Source: Dysgonomonas hofstadii (GTDB lineage: Bacteria > Bacteroidota > Bacteroidia > Bacteroidales > Dysgonomonadaceae). From it: DNA of 64,000 nt. The position numbers and the translations under genes are program-made. Position 1 is the first letter of the stretch. The number at the start of each line of letters is the position of its first letter. This document shows positions 53,581 through 62,667 of this stretch, piece after piece. Where the stretch lies: contig NZ_JACIEP010000003.1 of NCBI RefSeq assembly GCF_014196915.1, positions 124,001 through 188,000 of the forward strand. The letters run 5' to 3'. The notes under the pieces are model-generated. The model worked only from the letters and a program-made list of their open reading frames with translations, ran no database searches and was not told the DNA's origin.

Positions 53581-54438
53581 ATGCGTAACCTGATCAACTT
53601 TTTAATTAAAAATAGTTCATGGTTTGTATTCATATTTCTTGAAGTAGTCTGTTTTTATCTTATTTTTAGTAGCAATTCGTACCAAAAAAGCGTATTCCTT
53701 AGTTACTCTACAGAAATAACCGGACGCGTTTATTCTGTATCGGGCAGTATTTTATCTTATTTCGGTTTAAAGCAGGAGAATCAGGATCTTTTGCAGAGAA
53801 ATGGGGAGTTAAGTACCCGGATATCAGAATTGGAAGATTATATCTTTACCCTCGAAGCTGATTCCCTAAAAACAGAAGCTTTTTTACGTGATTCTCTTGG
53901 AAGGCGTATCGAGCCTGATTTTATTGTTGCCCGTGTTGAGAAAAATAGTATCTCAATGATAGAGAACTATATAATTATCAATAAAGGAATAAAAGACGGA
54001 GTAAAAAGCGATATGGGAGTACTCTCACAACAAGGAATTGTTGGTGTTGTAAGAAATGCCAGTTCGAATTATGCTATTATCCAACCAATATTGAATCCGC
54101 ATAGCCGGTTTAGTTGTAAAATACAAGGCTCTAATGCAGATGGCATTTTAGTATGGGAGGGAGGAGATTCCCGATTTGCACGGCTAACTCAGTATCCTAA
54201 ATATGAGAAGATCGAGAAAGGTGACACGATAGTGACAAGCGGGTTCTCTGATTTTTTTCCGGAAGGGATAATGGTAGGTACAGTTGAGGATTATAAGAGT
54301 GAAACAGATGATAATTTTTATAGTCTAAGTGTAAAACTGTCAACAGATTTTGGTGCATTAAAGAATGTATTTATAGTAAATAATACAAATGAAGAAATAA
54401 AGGAATTGGAGAGGAAAGTCAAAAATGTTAAAAAGTAA
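53581..54438 (+). CDS. mreC: Rod shape-determining protein MreC
   Basis: MreC is the bitopic scaffold that links MreB filaments to periplasmic wall enzymes and activates PBP2. The 285-residue protein has a short cytoplasmic tail, one membrane segment (SSWFVFIFLEVVCFYLIFSS), a coiled coil (QENQDLLQRNGELSTRISELEDYIFTLEADS) and the double beta-barrel domain with IINKGIKDGVKSDMGVLSQQGIVGVV and GDTIVTSGFSDFFPEGIMVGTV. It overlaps mreD by 14 bases. Confidence 0.95.
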   Translation: MRNLINFLIKNSSWFVFIFLEVVCFYLIFSSNSYQKSVFLSYSTEITGRVYSVSGSILSYFGLKQENQDLLQRNGELSTRISELEDYIFTLEADSLKTEAFLRDSLGRRIEPDFIVARVEKNSISMIENYIIINKGIKDGVKSDMGVLSQQGIVGVVRNASSNYAIIQPILNPHSRFSCKIQGSNADGILVWEGGDSRFARLTQYPKYEKIEKGDTIVTSGFSDFFPEGIMVGTVEDYKSETDDNFYSLSVKLSTDFGALKNVFIVNNTNEEIKELERKVKNVKK

Positions 54439-54952
54439 TATATTCAAATATATCACGCTGTTTATTGTACTTGCATTATTGCAGGTATTAGTTCTTAACA
54501 AGATTTCTTTTCTTGGTTACGCTGTTCCTTTCGTATACATTTATTTTATTCTGAAATTGCCTGTCGGATGTGATAGAAACCTGTCTACATCTCTGGGATT
54601 TCTTTTGGGCTTTTCTATTGATGTATTTTGTAATACGCCAGGAATAAATGCTGCTGCGACAACTTTGATAGGTTTTGTCTGTCGTCGGGTACAGGGGCTA
54701 TTTTTCATGGTAGATGATTATAATAATCAGACTCCGGGCTTATCCCTTTTAGGAGGAGCTTTTATGAAGTATGCTATTTTCATTACTTTGATACATCATA
54801 TTGTTTTAGTTTCGATAGAATCATTCTCTTACTTTAATATCAAGCTTATATTATTGAGAATATTCTTATCTGCCATACTCACTATTGTATTAATTTTTGC
54901 ATTCGAAGGATTCTCTTATAAAAAGAAAAATTCATGGCAAAAAACATCATAG
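54425..54952 (+). CDS. mreD: Rod shape-determining protein MreD
   Basis: A 175-residue inner-membrane protein with about five hydrophobic segments, placed between mreC and the PBP2 gene exactly as in other mre operons. Sequence conservation in this family is low; LPVGCDRNLSTSLGFLLGFSIDVFCNTPGINAAATTLIGFVCR fits the typical MreD core, in which a Gly/Asp-rich loop precedes the fourth segment. It overlaps mreC by 14 bases and mrdA by 19, indicating tight translational coupling. Assignment rests on position plus topology. Confidence 0.88.
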   Translation: MLKSNIFKYITLFIVLALLQVLVLNKISFLGYAVPFVYIYFILKLPVGCDRNLSTSLGFLLGFSIDVFCNTPGINAAATTLIGFVCRRVQGLFFMVDDYNNQTPGLSLLGGAFMKYAIFITLIHHIVLVSIESFSYFNIKLILLRIFLSAILTIVLIFAFEGFSYKKKNSWQKTS

Positions 54953-56907
54953 ATCTCACAAAACGTAAATATATTCTGGGAGGAATAGCATGCGCTATTG
55001 TTCTTATATACATCGGACAGTTATTTTATTTGCAGATAATTAAAAGCGAATATAAGGCATCTGCGGATAATAATGCATTCTTTAACAGAACTTTATATCC
55101 TGCCAGAGGAATAATTTCGGATCGTAATGATCGCCTTCTTGTATACAATCAACCAACATTCGATCTGGTATATATCCCGAGAGAAGTTCAACCATTCGAT
55201 ACACTTGATCTCTGTAAGATATTAAATATCAGCAAGGAACAATTTGATAAACGTTTGGTGGATATAAAAGACCGTAGGTTGAATCCCGGATATTCTACTT
55301 ATACACAACAGACCTTTATGACACAACTGACCTCACAGGAAAGTGGTCTGTTGCAGGAAAAATTATATAAGTTTCCCGGATTTTTTATACAAAAAAGGGC
55401 ATTGAGGCAATATACACATACTAATGCCGGCTTACTTCTAGGATATGTAGCAGAAGTCAATAAAGCCCAGATGGAGAGTGATCCTGAAAATTATTATGTG
55501 CGTGGTGATTATGGAGGAAAATCGGGAATAGAGCTCTCTTACGAAAATTATTTACGGGGAGAGAAAGGTGTTGAAATATTGCTGCGTGATGCACATGGCA
55601 GAATACAAGGCCGATATGAAGATGGGAAGCACGATGTTGCTCCTGTTTCAGGTAAAAACCTTACTTTGTCTATTGATATAGAATTGCAGGCATATGGCGA
55701 ATACCTGTTGCAGAATAAAGTGGGCAGTGTTGTTATGATAGAACCGTCTACAGGCGAAGTATTATGTTTGGTTACATCACCCACATATGATCCTGCATTG
55801 TTGCTGGGCCGCGATTTTGGTAAAAATTATCTGGAACTGGAGAATAATCCGCTTACACCTCTGTATAACCGGGCAATACAAGGTATGTATCCACCCGGAT
55901 CGACTTTTAAAACGACTCAGGGATTGATCTTTCTTGAAGAAGGGATTATAAATGAGAATACAATGTATTCATGTCATGGTGGATATCCACCTTTGGGAGG
56001 GCGCCCTAAGTGTCACCCACATGGGTCACCATTGCCCCTTATTCCTGCAATTGCGACATCCTGTAATTCTTATTTCTGTTACGGGCTATCGGCTATGTTG
56101 AGCAACCGTAAGAAATATACTAATGTGCAATCAGCTTTCGAAGTGTGGAAGAATCATATTGTGGGACAGGGATTTGGATATGCATTAGGTGTTGATATGC
56201 CATCAGAAAAGAGAGGGTTCATTCCTAACAGCGCATTTTATGACAGGGCTTATAAGAGTAATTGGACAGCATCTACGATTATTTCCATAGCCATAGGACA
56301 GGGTGAGGTAACCGCAACACCTTTGCAGGTAGCCAATCTGGCTGCAACAATTGCCAATAGAGGTTATTTTATAACACCCCATGTTGTGAAGGAAGTACAA
56401 GATGTTCCACTTGATCAGAAATATGTAGATAAACGGGAAACAGGTATTAGACGGGAGCATTACGAGTCAATCGTGGAAGGTATGGCTAAAGCAGTTACAG
56501 GAGGAACATGCCGGGGCGCAAATCTATTACCAGATATAGAAGTATGCGGTAAGACGGGTACAGCTGAAAATCCACATGGACGTGACCACTCTATTTTTAT
56601 GGGCTTTGCACCGAAAGATAATCCTAAGGTAGCGGTATTTGTTCTTGTTGAAAATGGTGGTTTTGGTGCAACGAACGCAGTGCCGATAGGACGTTTGATG
56701 CTTCAGAAGTATCTGAAAGGAGAAGTGCCGGCAAGCGATAAAGGATTAGAAGCGATGATAGCCAGCCGGGTTATCTTACCACAGTCATTCTTCAGTTGGA
56801 GCCGTAGTAATCTGAGAAATACGGAATTTCGGAAAATTACTCCGGCAGGATCGGAAGGAGAAGGAGAGAAAGTTATACAACCATTTAAACCAGAGGTAAA
56901 TAACTAA
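54934..56907 (+). CDS. mrdA: Penicillin-binding protein 2 (elongasome transpeptidase)
   Basis: PBP2 crosslinks peptidoglycan during cell elongation. The 657-residue protein has a single N-terminal membrane segment (YILGGIACAIVLIYIGQLFYLQI), the PBP dimer domain with FNRTLYPARGIISDRNDRLLVYN, and a transpeptidase domain carrying the three penicillin-binding motifs: SxxK in YPPGSTFKTTQG, SxN in TSCNSYFCYG, and KTG in VCGKTGTAENPHG. It works with the RodA glycosyltransferase encoded next, 6 bases downstream. A target of beta-lactams such as mecillinam in other bacteria. Confidence 0.97.
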   Translation: MAKNIIDLTKRKYILGGIACAIVLIYIGQLFYLQIIKSEYKASADNNAFFNRTLYPARGIISDRNDRLLVYNQPTFDLVYIPREVQPFDTLDLCKILNISKEQFDKRLVDIKDRRLNPGYSTYTQQTFMTQLTSQESGLLQEKLYKFPGFFIQKRALRQYTHTNAGLLLGYVAEVNKAQMESDPENYYVRGDYGGKSGIELSYENYLRGEKGVEILLRDAHGRIQGRYEDGKHDVAPVSGKNLTLSIDIELQAYGEYLLQNKVGSVVMIEPSTGEVLCLVTSPTYDPALLLGRDFGKNYLELENNPLTPLYNRAIQGMYPPGSTFKTTQGLIFLEEGIINENTMYSCHGGYPPLGGRPKCHPHGSPLPLIPAIATSCNSYFCYGLSAMLSNRKKYTNVQSAFEVWKNHIVGQGFGYALGVDMPSEKRGFIPNSAFYDRAYKSNWTASTIISIAIGQGEVTATPLQVANLAATIANRGYFITPHVVKEVQDVPLDQKYVDKRETGIRREHYESIVEGMAKAVTGGTCRGANLLPDIEVCGKTGTAENPHGRDHSIFMGFAPKDNPKVAVFVLVENGGFGATNAVPIGRLMLQKYLKGEVPASDKGLEAMIASRVILPQSFFSWSRSNLRNTEFRKITPAGSEGEGEKVIQPFKPEVNN

Positions 56908-56913
56908 ATAAAA

Positions 56914-58365
56914 ATGTACCAACGGGAAGATGAAAATATAAAAAAGAGTCTGGATTGGTTTACAATAGCTTTGTATCTCATCCTCATTGTGTGTGGATGG
57001 TTGAGTATATATGGAGCCAGTTACCAGTATGAACATGCCGGAAGTCTGTTCGATGGAAGGGCTGGTTCTCAGTTGATCTGGATGGGGACATCTATCATAT
57101 TAGGTTTTATTATATTGAAACTGGATAGTAATATGTATGATATTCTTGCCTATTATATATATGCTTTTTTTATGCTGCTTTTACTGGTCACGGCAATCGT
57201 AGCTCCCGATATAAAAGGTTCCCGGTCGTGGCTTGTGATAACTGATACTATACGATTGCAACCTGCCGAATTTGCTAAATTTGCAGTAGCATTGGCATTG
57301 GCCCGGCTCTTGAATACATACAATTTTAAGCTATTACAACCTAAGAATTTACTACTGATAGCTCTTATTATAATCGTACCGATGGTTCTGATTCTTTTAC
57401 AAAAAGAAACAGGATCGGCATTAGTTTATACGGCCTTTGTACTGATGTTATACAGAGAGGGGTTGCCGGGTATCGTGTTATTTCTGGGTATTGCGGCCAT
57501 TGTATTTTTTGTTATTGGCCTGAAATATTCCGAAACGGATATGGGGATAATTCCTACAGGTGAATTTATAACAATTATTTTGGTGATAATAATAGCTGCC
57601 ATCCTGTTATTAAGTTATCGTCAGGACAAGATCGCAGCCCGTAATATAGTACTGGGTGCTATTGGAATTTTTGGTATATCCTATCTTATTTCTTTATTAG
57701 GAATAGATGTTGATTTTGGAGTAACTGCTTTAATATCAGTTGGATCTCTGGTTGTATATCTTCTCTTTCTGGCTAAGAAGTATTGGTCGAAAGTGTATTT
57801 GCTGACAGCCGTTTTTGCCATAGGCAGTGTTTTATTTGTGGGATCGGTAGATTATCTGTTTAGCGATGTAATGCAACCGCATCAGCAGATGCGTATAAAA
57901 GTCACTCTCGGTATGGAAGATGACCTGATGGGTGCCGGATATAATGTTAATCAGTCTAAGATAGCGATAGGATCGGGAGGACTTTTAGGAAAAGGATATT
58001 TGAATGGGACACAGACCAAATTGAAATATGTACCGGAACAAGATACGGATTTTATTTTCTGTACAGTAGGCGAGGAGCAGGGTTTTGTCGGGTCGGTAGC
58101 CGTACTTTTTTTATTTTTGGCATTGATACTTAGGCTGATCTATCTTGCAGAAAGACAGAAAAGTATATTTGGTCGGGTATACGGATACTGTGTAGCATCG
58201 ATCTTTCTGTTCCATGTTATCATCAATATTGGGATGGTCATTGGACTTACTCCTGTTATTGGTATTCCTTTACCATTTTTTAGTTACGGAGGTTCTTCAC
58301 TCTGGGGATTTACTATTTTGTTGTTTATTTTTCTTCGTATCGATATGGCACGTAAACGGCGTTAG
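56914..58365 (+). CDS. rodA: Peptidoglycan glycosyltransferase RodA
   Basis: RodA is the SEDS-family polymerase that extends glycan strands in the elongasome. The 483-residue protein has ten or more hydrophobic segments and the SEDS motifs KGSRSWLVITDTIRLQPAEFAKFAVALALAR (with the Trp), TLGMEDDLMGAGYNVNQSKIAIGSGGLLGKGYLNGTQTKLKYVPEQDTDFIFCTVGEEQGF, and GMVIGLTPVIGIPLPFFSYGGSSLW. It is about 100 residues longer than E. coli RodA because of an added hydrophobic block in the middle (residues about 215-300). Its stop codon abuts the stop of the convergent ABC ATPase gene with no base between. Confidence 0.96.
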   Translation: MYQREDENIKKSLDWFTIALYLILIVCGWLSIYGASYQYEHAGSLFDGRAGSQLIWMGTSIILGFIILKLDSNMYDILAYYIYAFFMLLLLVTAIVAPDIKGSRSWLVITDTIRLQPAEFAKFAVALALARLLNTYNFKLLQPKNLLLIALIIIVPMVLILLQKETGSALVYTAFVLMLYREGLPGIVLFLGIAAIVFFVIGLKYSETDMGIIPTGEFITIILVIIIAAILLLSYRQDKIAARNIVLGAIGIFGISYLISLLGIDVDFGVTALISVGSLVVYLLFLAKKYWSKVYLLTAVFAIGSVLFVGSVDYLFSDVMQPHQQMRIKVTLGMEDDLMGAGYNVNQSKIAIGSGGLLGKGYLNGTQTKLKYVPEQDTDFIFCTVGEEQGFVGSVAVLFLFLALILRLIYLAERQKSIFGRVYGYCVASIFLFHVIINIGMVIGLTPVIGIPLPFFSYGGSSLWGFTILLFIFLRIDMARKRR

Positions 58366-59379
58366 TTATATATAGTTTCTGAGCCAATTTGCCAGTTCTT
58401 CAAAAGTATTTAATTTAGTTTTTTCCCCGTTGATATCTATAATAATATTATCGGGAGAGGAGATGTATATAGAAAACAGAGGTATATCATTATCAATAGC
58501 TAAAGCATAACCGTGTTTTTCAATAAGATTCTTCGTCCAGTGTAAAAGAAGGTTATTTGTCTCAATATGAACCTTTCTGTTACTTTTCCTGTTAGGCAAG
58601 AAATTACCTGAATACCTGTCGAATACAACATTCTCTCCTTTGAAAAAATTATCCATTATCCCTGATAAAATAATATCTTCGGTGATGCCGCTGACTAAAC
58701 CTTTTTCTTTCGAAAGTAGCCACAGGCGGTCAGCAAGGAGTAAAGCTAAATCGATATCGTGAGTAGATAGCAGAATTGTTTTATTCTGATTTATAGCAAG
58801 TTCATGTAATAAGTTCATTATTTCTATCCGGCTTTCAATATCCAGAAAAGCCGTTGGTTCATCTAGTAAAATAATGGGACATTCTTGTGCTAAAGCTTTA
58901 GCTATCATTGCTTTTTGCCGTTCACCATCAGAAAGTTCTGCTACATAAGAACTGGCTTTGTGAATAATCCCGACATCTGTCATCGCTTTTTCAACAACAT
59001 CTTTATCTTCCTTATTTATTTGTCCGAAGAAACCTGTGTAAGGATATCTTCCCAATTCGACTAACTCTTTGACTAACAGCCCTCCGGTAGCCGTTTTATC
59101 TGTAAGTACCAAACCCAGTAATCTGGAAAGAGATTTTTCAGAATATAAGGTTATGTCTTTATTCTGAATGAAAATATTTCCGTTAAGTGTTGGTTGTGAG
59201 TTACTTATGGATCGGAGTAGGGTAGACTTGCCTGCTCCGTTAGCCCCTATCAAACAGACTAATTCACCTTGATACAAATTAAAAGAAAGACCTTTGTATA
59301 AAGCCGTTTCGTCTCTGTGTTTTGTTTTACCATAACCGATTCCGATATTCACAGCAGATATAATAATGTGTTTCTCCAT
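58366..59379 (-). CDS. FecE/BtuD-like ABC importer ATPase with C-terminal extension
   Basis: The ATPase of a FecCD-type importer for siderophore iron, heme or cobalamin. Walker A is GANGAGKSTLLRSI, the signature is ELSDGERQKAMIAKAL, Walker B is IILLDEPTAFLDIES, and the switch His is in LLSTHDIDLALLLADRLW. The usual protein is about 255 residues; this one has 337. The extra 80 residues (from about 257: RYSGNFLPNRKSNRKVHIETNNLLLHWTKN..., ending ELANWLRNYI) form a small alpha/beta region of unknown role. It is separated by one base from the permease gene. Substrate uncertain; cobalamin would suit the B12-dependent mutase in this window, but nothing here proves it. Confidence 0.9.
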   Translation of the reverse strand: MEKHIIISAVNIGIGYGKTKHRDETALYKGLSFNLYQGELVCLIGANGAGKSTLLRSISNSQPTLNGNIFIQNKDITLYSEKSLSRLLGLVLTDKTATGGLLVKELVELGRYPYTGFFGQINKEDKDVVEKAMTDVGIIHKASSYVAELSDGERQKAMIAKALAQECPIILLDEPTAFLDIESRIEIMNLLHELAINQNKTILLSTHDIDLALLLADRLWLLSKEKGLVSGITEDIILSGIMDNFFKGENVVFDRYSGNFLPNRKSNRKVHIETNNLLLHWTKNLIEKHGYALAIDNDIPLFSIYISSPDNIIIDINGEKTKLNTFEELANWLRNYI

Positions 59380-59380
59380 C

Positions 59381-60412
59381 TCAATTAAAATATTGTATTT
59401 TTTTCTGATTCAGAATCACATAAATAATTACCGGCGCGCCAAAAATAGGAGTGATAGCATTAAGAGGAAGAACACCCGATGCACCCGGCAGTACACTTAT
59501 CAGGTTGCATAAAAGAGCCGTAGCCGATCCTATGAGGATAGTAACAGGTAGTAAAGATTTGTGATTGGATGTTCTCAATAACAGACGGGCAATATGAGGT
59601 ACAGCTAATCCTATAAAAGCAATTGGTCCGCAGAAAGCACAGGTAATAGCAGTAATAAGCCCTGCGCACAATAGCAATAAAAACCGGATAAGTTTTATAC
59701 TCACTCCCAGATTTGCAGCGTATCTTTCTCCTAAAAGAAGAGCATTGAGCGGTTTGATCAACAAAATTGATAACAAAAGTCCGATTCCTACTATAATACA
59801 ATAAAATGGTAGCTGCTCCATAGAAACTCCCGAAAAGTTTCCCATTCCCCAAAGCATAAAAGAATAAGCATTTTCATGAGTACTCCAGAATTGAAGGATG
59901 GAAATAACAGATGAAGTCAGATAGCCAACCATGATACCGATAATCAGCAGCATAACACTATTTCTGATTACAGATGCGAATCCCATAATAATAGCAAGAA
60001 TAACTGATGCTCCAATAAAAGCCCCTATAACAATGCTCATGGAATACGAAAAGTCGAAGCTTGCTACCGATCCTATACTGTTTCCTATCAACAATACAAC
60101 TAATGCGACCCCGAGATTTGCTCCGGCGCTTATCCCCAAAATCCCGGCATCGGCCAGAGGATTCCTGAAGGCAGTTTGAAGTAGAAGTCCCGAAACAGCT
60201 ATAGCTCCTCCGGATACCAGAGCGGTTATTGCCTGAGGCAGGCGTGACTCCAGCACAATATATGACCATGCTTGTTTTTCAACTTCATTTCCCTGCAATA
60301 TTTGGAGGATAGCTGATGCAGGTATCGATACAGAGCCCAGAAACAGCGTTAAAATAAACAGGATTATAATGCTTATTGAAAATAGTATGCTATATATAAG
60401 CCATTTAGGCAT
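59381..60412 (-). CDS. FecCD-family ABC importer permease
   Basis: A 343-residue inner-membrane permease with about ten hydrophobic segments. Conserved family blocks are ESRLPQAITALVSGGAIAVSGLLLQTAFRNPLADAGILGISAGANLGV, LGERYAANLGVSIKLIRFLLLL, and CGPIAFIGLAVPHIARLLLRTSNHKSLLPVTILIGSATALLCNLISVLPGASGVLPLNAITPIFGAPVIIYVIL. These define the BtuC/FhuB/FecD type. It is the first gene of a two-gene unit with the ATPase. No periplasmic binding protein or TonB-dependent receptor lies alongside, so the system must borrow one from elsewhere. Confidence 0.94.
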   Translation of the reverse strand: MPKWLIYSILFSISIIILFILTLFLGSVSIPASAILQILQGNEVEKQAWSYIVLESRLPQAITALVSGGAIAVSGLLLQTAFRNPLADAGILGISAGANLGVALVVLLIGNSIGSVASFDFSYSMSIVIGAFIGASVILAIIMGFASVIRNSVMLLIIGIMVGYLTSSVISILQFWSTHENAYSFMLWGMGNFSGVSMEQLPFYCIIVGIGLLLSILLIKPLNALLLGERYAANLGVSIKLIRFLLLLCAGLITAITCAFCGPIAFIGLAVPHIARLLLRTSNHKSLLPVTILIGSATALLCNLISVLPGASGVLPLNAITPIFGAPVIIYVILNQKKIQYFN

Positions 60413-60429
60413 AGAAATGTATATTAATA

Positions 60430-60453
60430 TAAACCCCTCGTTTGAGAGGGGTT
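60430..60453 (-). terminator. Terminator after the C69 dipeptidase gene
   Basis: AAACCCCTC (60430-60438) and GAGGGGTTT (60445-60453) form a 9-base GC-rich stem just after the dipeptidase stop codon on the minus strand. The following tract is AT-rich (TATATTAAT) but lacks a long T-run. Confidence 0.75.
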
Positions 60454-60462
60454 TTGTGAAAA

Positions 60463-62097
60463 TTAGTATAAAACTTTATATTTGTCGCCTGTTTCTTTTA
60501 CTACACGGCGATAATGATCTTCCGGATATCCCACACGTTGCGGAGAAGATGGTTTGCCATGTTCGTTACGGATAAATTGTCCGTCTTTTTCTTTACGCAC
60601 AATTCCGTCCATATATTTTATAAGAAGGAATTCTCCAAGTTTTTTCCATTTATCGAAAGCAAACTGTGCTTGCTCACCACTGTAGCGGGTTAAGTACTGT
60701 ATCGCTTGTTCAGGAGATTTCTTATATAGCTCAACAGCTTCTTTTTCAATTCTGGCCTGATTCATAAAAAATCCATTTTCGAGTTCATTCTGTACTTTTA
60801 CCAGATCGGCATGCATTGGTTCATATCTGTTGTATACCATGTTTGATACCCAGTTTTGAATCCAGAAGCTTGATGTCCACGAGAATGTATACAAGTCTCC
60901 GTTTCCTTCGCGGTAGCATTCAGGTATTTCGGTGATTGAACAATACATAGGTGTAAACACTGTTTGTGCAGCGTCATCTGTTCCAAACCAAATTACACCG
61001 CCTACAGGATTTGGCAACCACGAACGCATTTGTGTTGTGAATACAAAACCACTTTGCTGTGTTGCTATAGGGCGCTCGTTACAATATTTTACAGAATCGG
61101 ATTCCCATGTGAGTGGAGCCCAGCGGTATGGCGATTTAAAAGGGCCTGCGCCCACGTCGTTTGTCCAGTCAAGTTCTGTTCCTTCATAGTGATCTCTCAT
61201 CATTGCCTGAAGATCAGCTAATGATAATTTTTTGTTAGCCTTAATATAAAGAGGCATCGGTTCTTGTGTTTTACCCTGTGCATAAGTCACGTATTTAGCC
61301 ATATCTTTATTATAGCGATTAAAGAACGCCCACACACGAGCTTCACAAAAACGCTGTCCGCCAAAGTCTAGTGGGTTATAGGCCTTAGCGAAACTAAAGT
61401 CTTCATCTTTACCACTAAAATATCCTTTTTCCCTGGCAAAAGAAATAACATCTTTAGCGTAAATACAGTTATCAGGATCATTCAGCGGGAATTGCTGTAT
61501 TCTCGCCTGGTTGGCATGAGCAGAAACACAGTCATCAGGAATGCGTACAGCTACCCAAACAGCGCCCTTATTGCCTTTACCCTTGCCACTCATTTCCAAT
61601 ACCCATATTTCATTCGGATCACCAATCGAGAATGATTCACCTCCACTATAATAGCCATATTCAGCTACAAGATCAGTCATTATTTTTATCGCTTCACGTG
61701 CTGTTTTTGCCCGTTGTAATGTGATATATATCAGGCTGCCATAATCCATTATTCCATCAGGATCGGCTAATTCTTCACGGCCGCCAAATGTAGTTTCGGC
61801 AATGGTAAGCTGGTGCTCGTTCATATTACCAACCACATTGTATGTCTGGTTTACTTGGGCTATTTCGCCCATATATCTTCCAGAATCCCATTCATAAACT
61901 TTCAGCATCACACCATTGGGATATTTTCTGGCAGGCCAGTGATACAATTCTCCGAATAGTGCGTAAGAATCTGCAGAATATGTGATCATAGTAGACCCGT
62001 CTACAGAAGCTTTTTTGCCAACTAATAAATTTGTGCACGCAAATACGTGAATCTCGCAGAGTAAACAAAATAAGGTAAACAGAAATAGTTTTCTCAT
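60463..62097 (-). CDS. Peptidase family C69 dipeptidase
   Basis: A 544-residue exported dipeptidase related to PepD of Lactobacillus and the N-terminal nucleophile (Ntn) hydrolases. The signal peptide MRKLFLFTLFCLLCEIHVFA ends directly before CTNLLVGKKASVDGSTMITY, so cleavage would expose the catalytic Cys as the new N-terminus, as the family requires. Other conserved segments are VGNMNEHQLTIAETTFGGREEL, YGYYSGGESFSIGDPNEIWVLEMSG and VSAHANQARIQQFP. In Bacteroidales such enzymes handle dietary dipeptides, which suits the amino-acid-fermenting neighbours. Its upstream region is the operator array described separately. Confidence 0.93.
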   Translation of the reverse strand: MRKLFLFTLFCLLCEIHVFACTNLLVGKKASVDGSTMITYSADSYALFGELYHWPARKYPNGVMLKVYEWDSGRYMGEIAQVNQTYNVVGNMNEHQLTIAETTFGGREELADPDGIMDYGSLIYITLQRAKTAREAIKIMTDLVAEYGYYSGGESFSIGDPNEIWVLEMSGKGKGNKGAVWVAVRIPDDCVSAHANQARIQQFPLNDPDNCIYAKDVISFAREKGYFSGKDEDFSFAKAYNPLDFGGQRFCEARVWAFFNRYNKDMAKYVTYAQGKTQEPMPLYIKANKKLSLADLQAMMRDHYEGTELDWTNDVGAGPFKSPYRWAPLTWESDSVKYCNERPIATQQSGFVFTTQMRSWLPNPVGGVIWFGTDDAAQTVFTPMYCSITEIPECYREGNGDLYTFSWTSSFWIQNWVSNMVYNRYEPMHADLVKVQNELENGFFMNQARIEKEAVELYKKSPEQAIQYLTRYSGEQAQFAFDKWKKLGEFLLIKYMDGIVRKEKDGQFIRNEHGKPSSPQRVGYPEDHYRRVVKETGDKYKVLY

Positions 62098-62667
62098 ATG
62101 ATTTGAATTTTTGTTATGAATGTAAAGATAATTGATTATTTGTAAAATAGGAACTTTCAGCCTTACAGATGTATTTGTTTAATTATTCAGAATACAAATG
62201 TATACTATATGATGATCTACATTTGTATTATCAATTATTATATTATCTACAAATATTAAATATTACAAAAATAAACTCCACGAGATATAGATACGTACAA
62301 ATGTATTGTATACAATAGTACACAAATTATTCATTGTTAAATGTTGATGTTTTAGAATTATAAAATTCAAATAATCAGAATATTATAATTATTTTATAAA
62401 GGTTTACTTTTTGATTTTGCTTCAAAGAGAGGAAAATAACTCTTAGAGACCACCTGTAGGTGTATATATACGTAATTATAGTATTATATATTAATATATT
62501 ATAACAATAATATAAAGCAGTACTTTTTATTGTATACAAATGTTCAGCTATATTTAATATACAAATGTTCGACGACTGGTTACTTTTGTTGTTTACAAAT
62601 ATAAATCGCATTAATTTTCATTTGTTGATTTAATAATATACATTTGTAGTATTATAATTTACATCAC
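62098..62667. promoter_or_regulatory. 570-base intergenic region with an array of TACAnnTGTA palindromes
   Basis: Between the divergent C69 dipeptidase and XRE regulator genes the 10-base palindrome TACAnnTGTA occurs exactly five times (starting at 62164, 62193, 62218, 62296 and 62639). It occurs twice with one mismatch as TACAAATGTT (62535 and 62560, exactly 25 bases apart), plus partial copies near 62248, 62264, 62594 and 62617. In most copies one strand reads TACATTTG, which also fits the -7 promoter consensus TAnnTTTG; the copy at 62639 is placed to be the regulator's own promoter. I read this as an autoregulatory operator array. A small hairpin CACCT-GT-AGGTG lies at 62451-62462. There is no credible gene. 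Confidence 0.7.

Noticed and set aside
62451-62462. Hairpin CACCTGTAGGTG as a terminator or RNA element
   Set aside because: The stem is only five base pairs with no T-run and stands alone.
62375-62611. A 78-codon minus-strand frame in the operator region
   Set aside because: Composition is Ile/Tyr/Asn-rich as expected of random AT-rich DNA, and it covers several TACAAATGTT sites.
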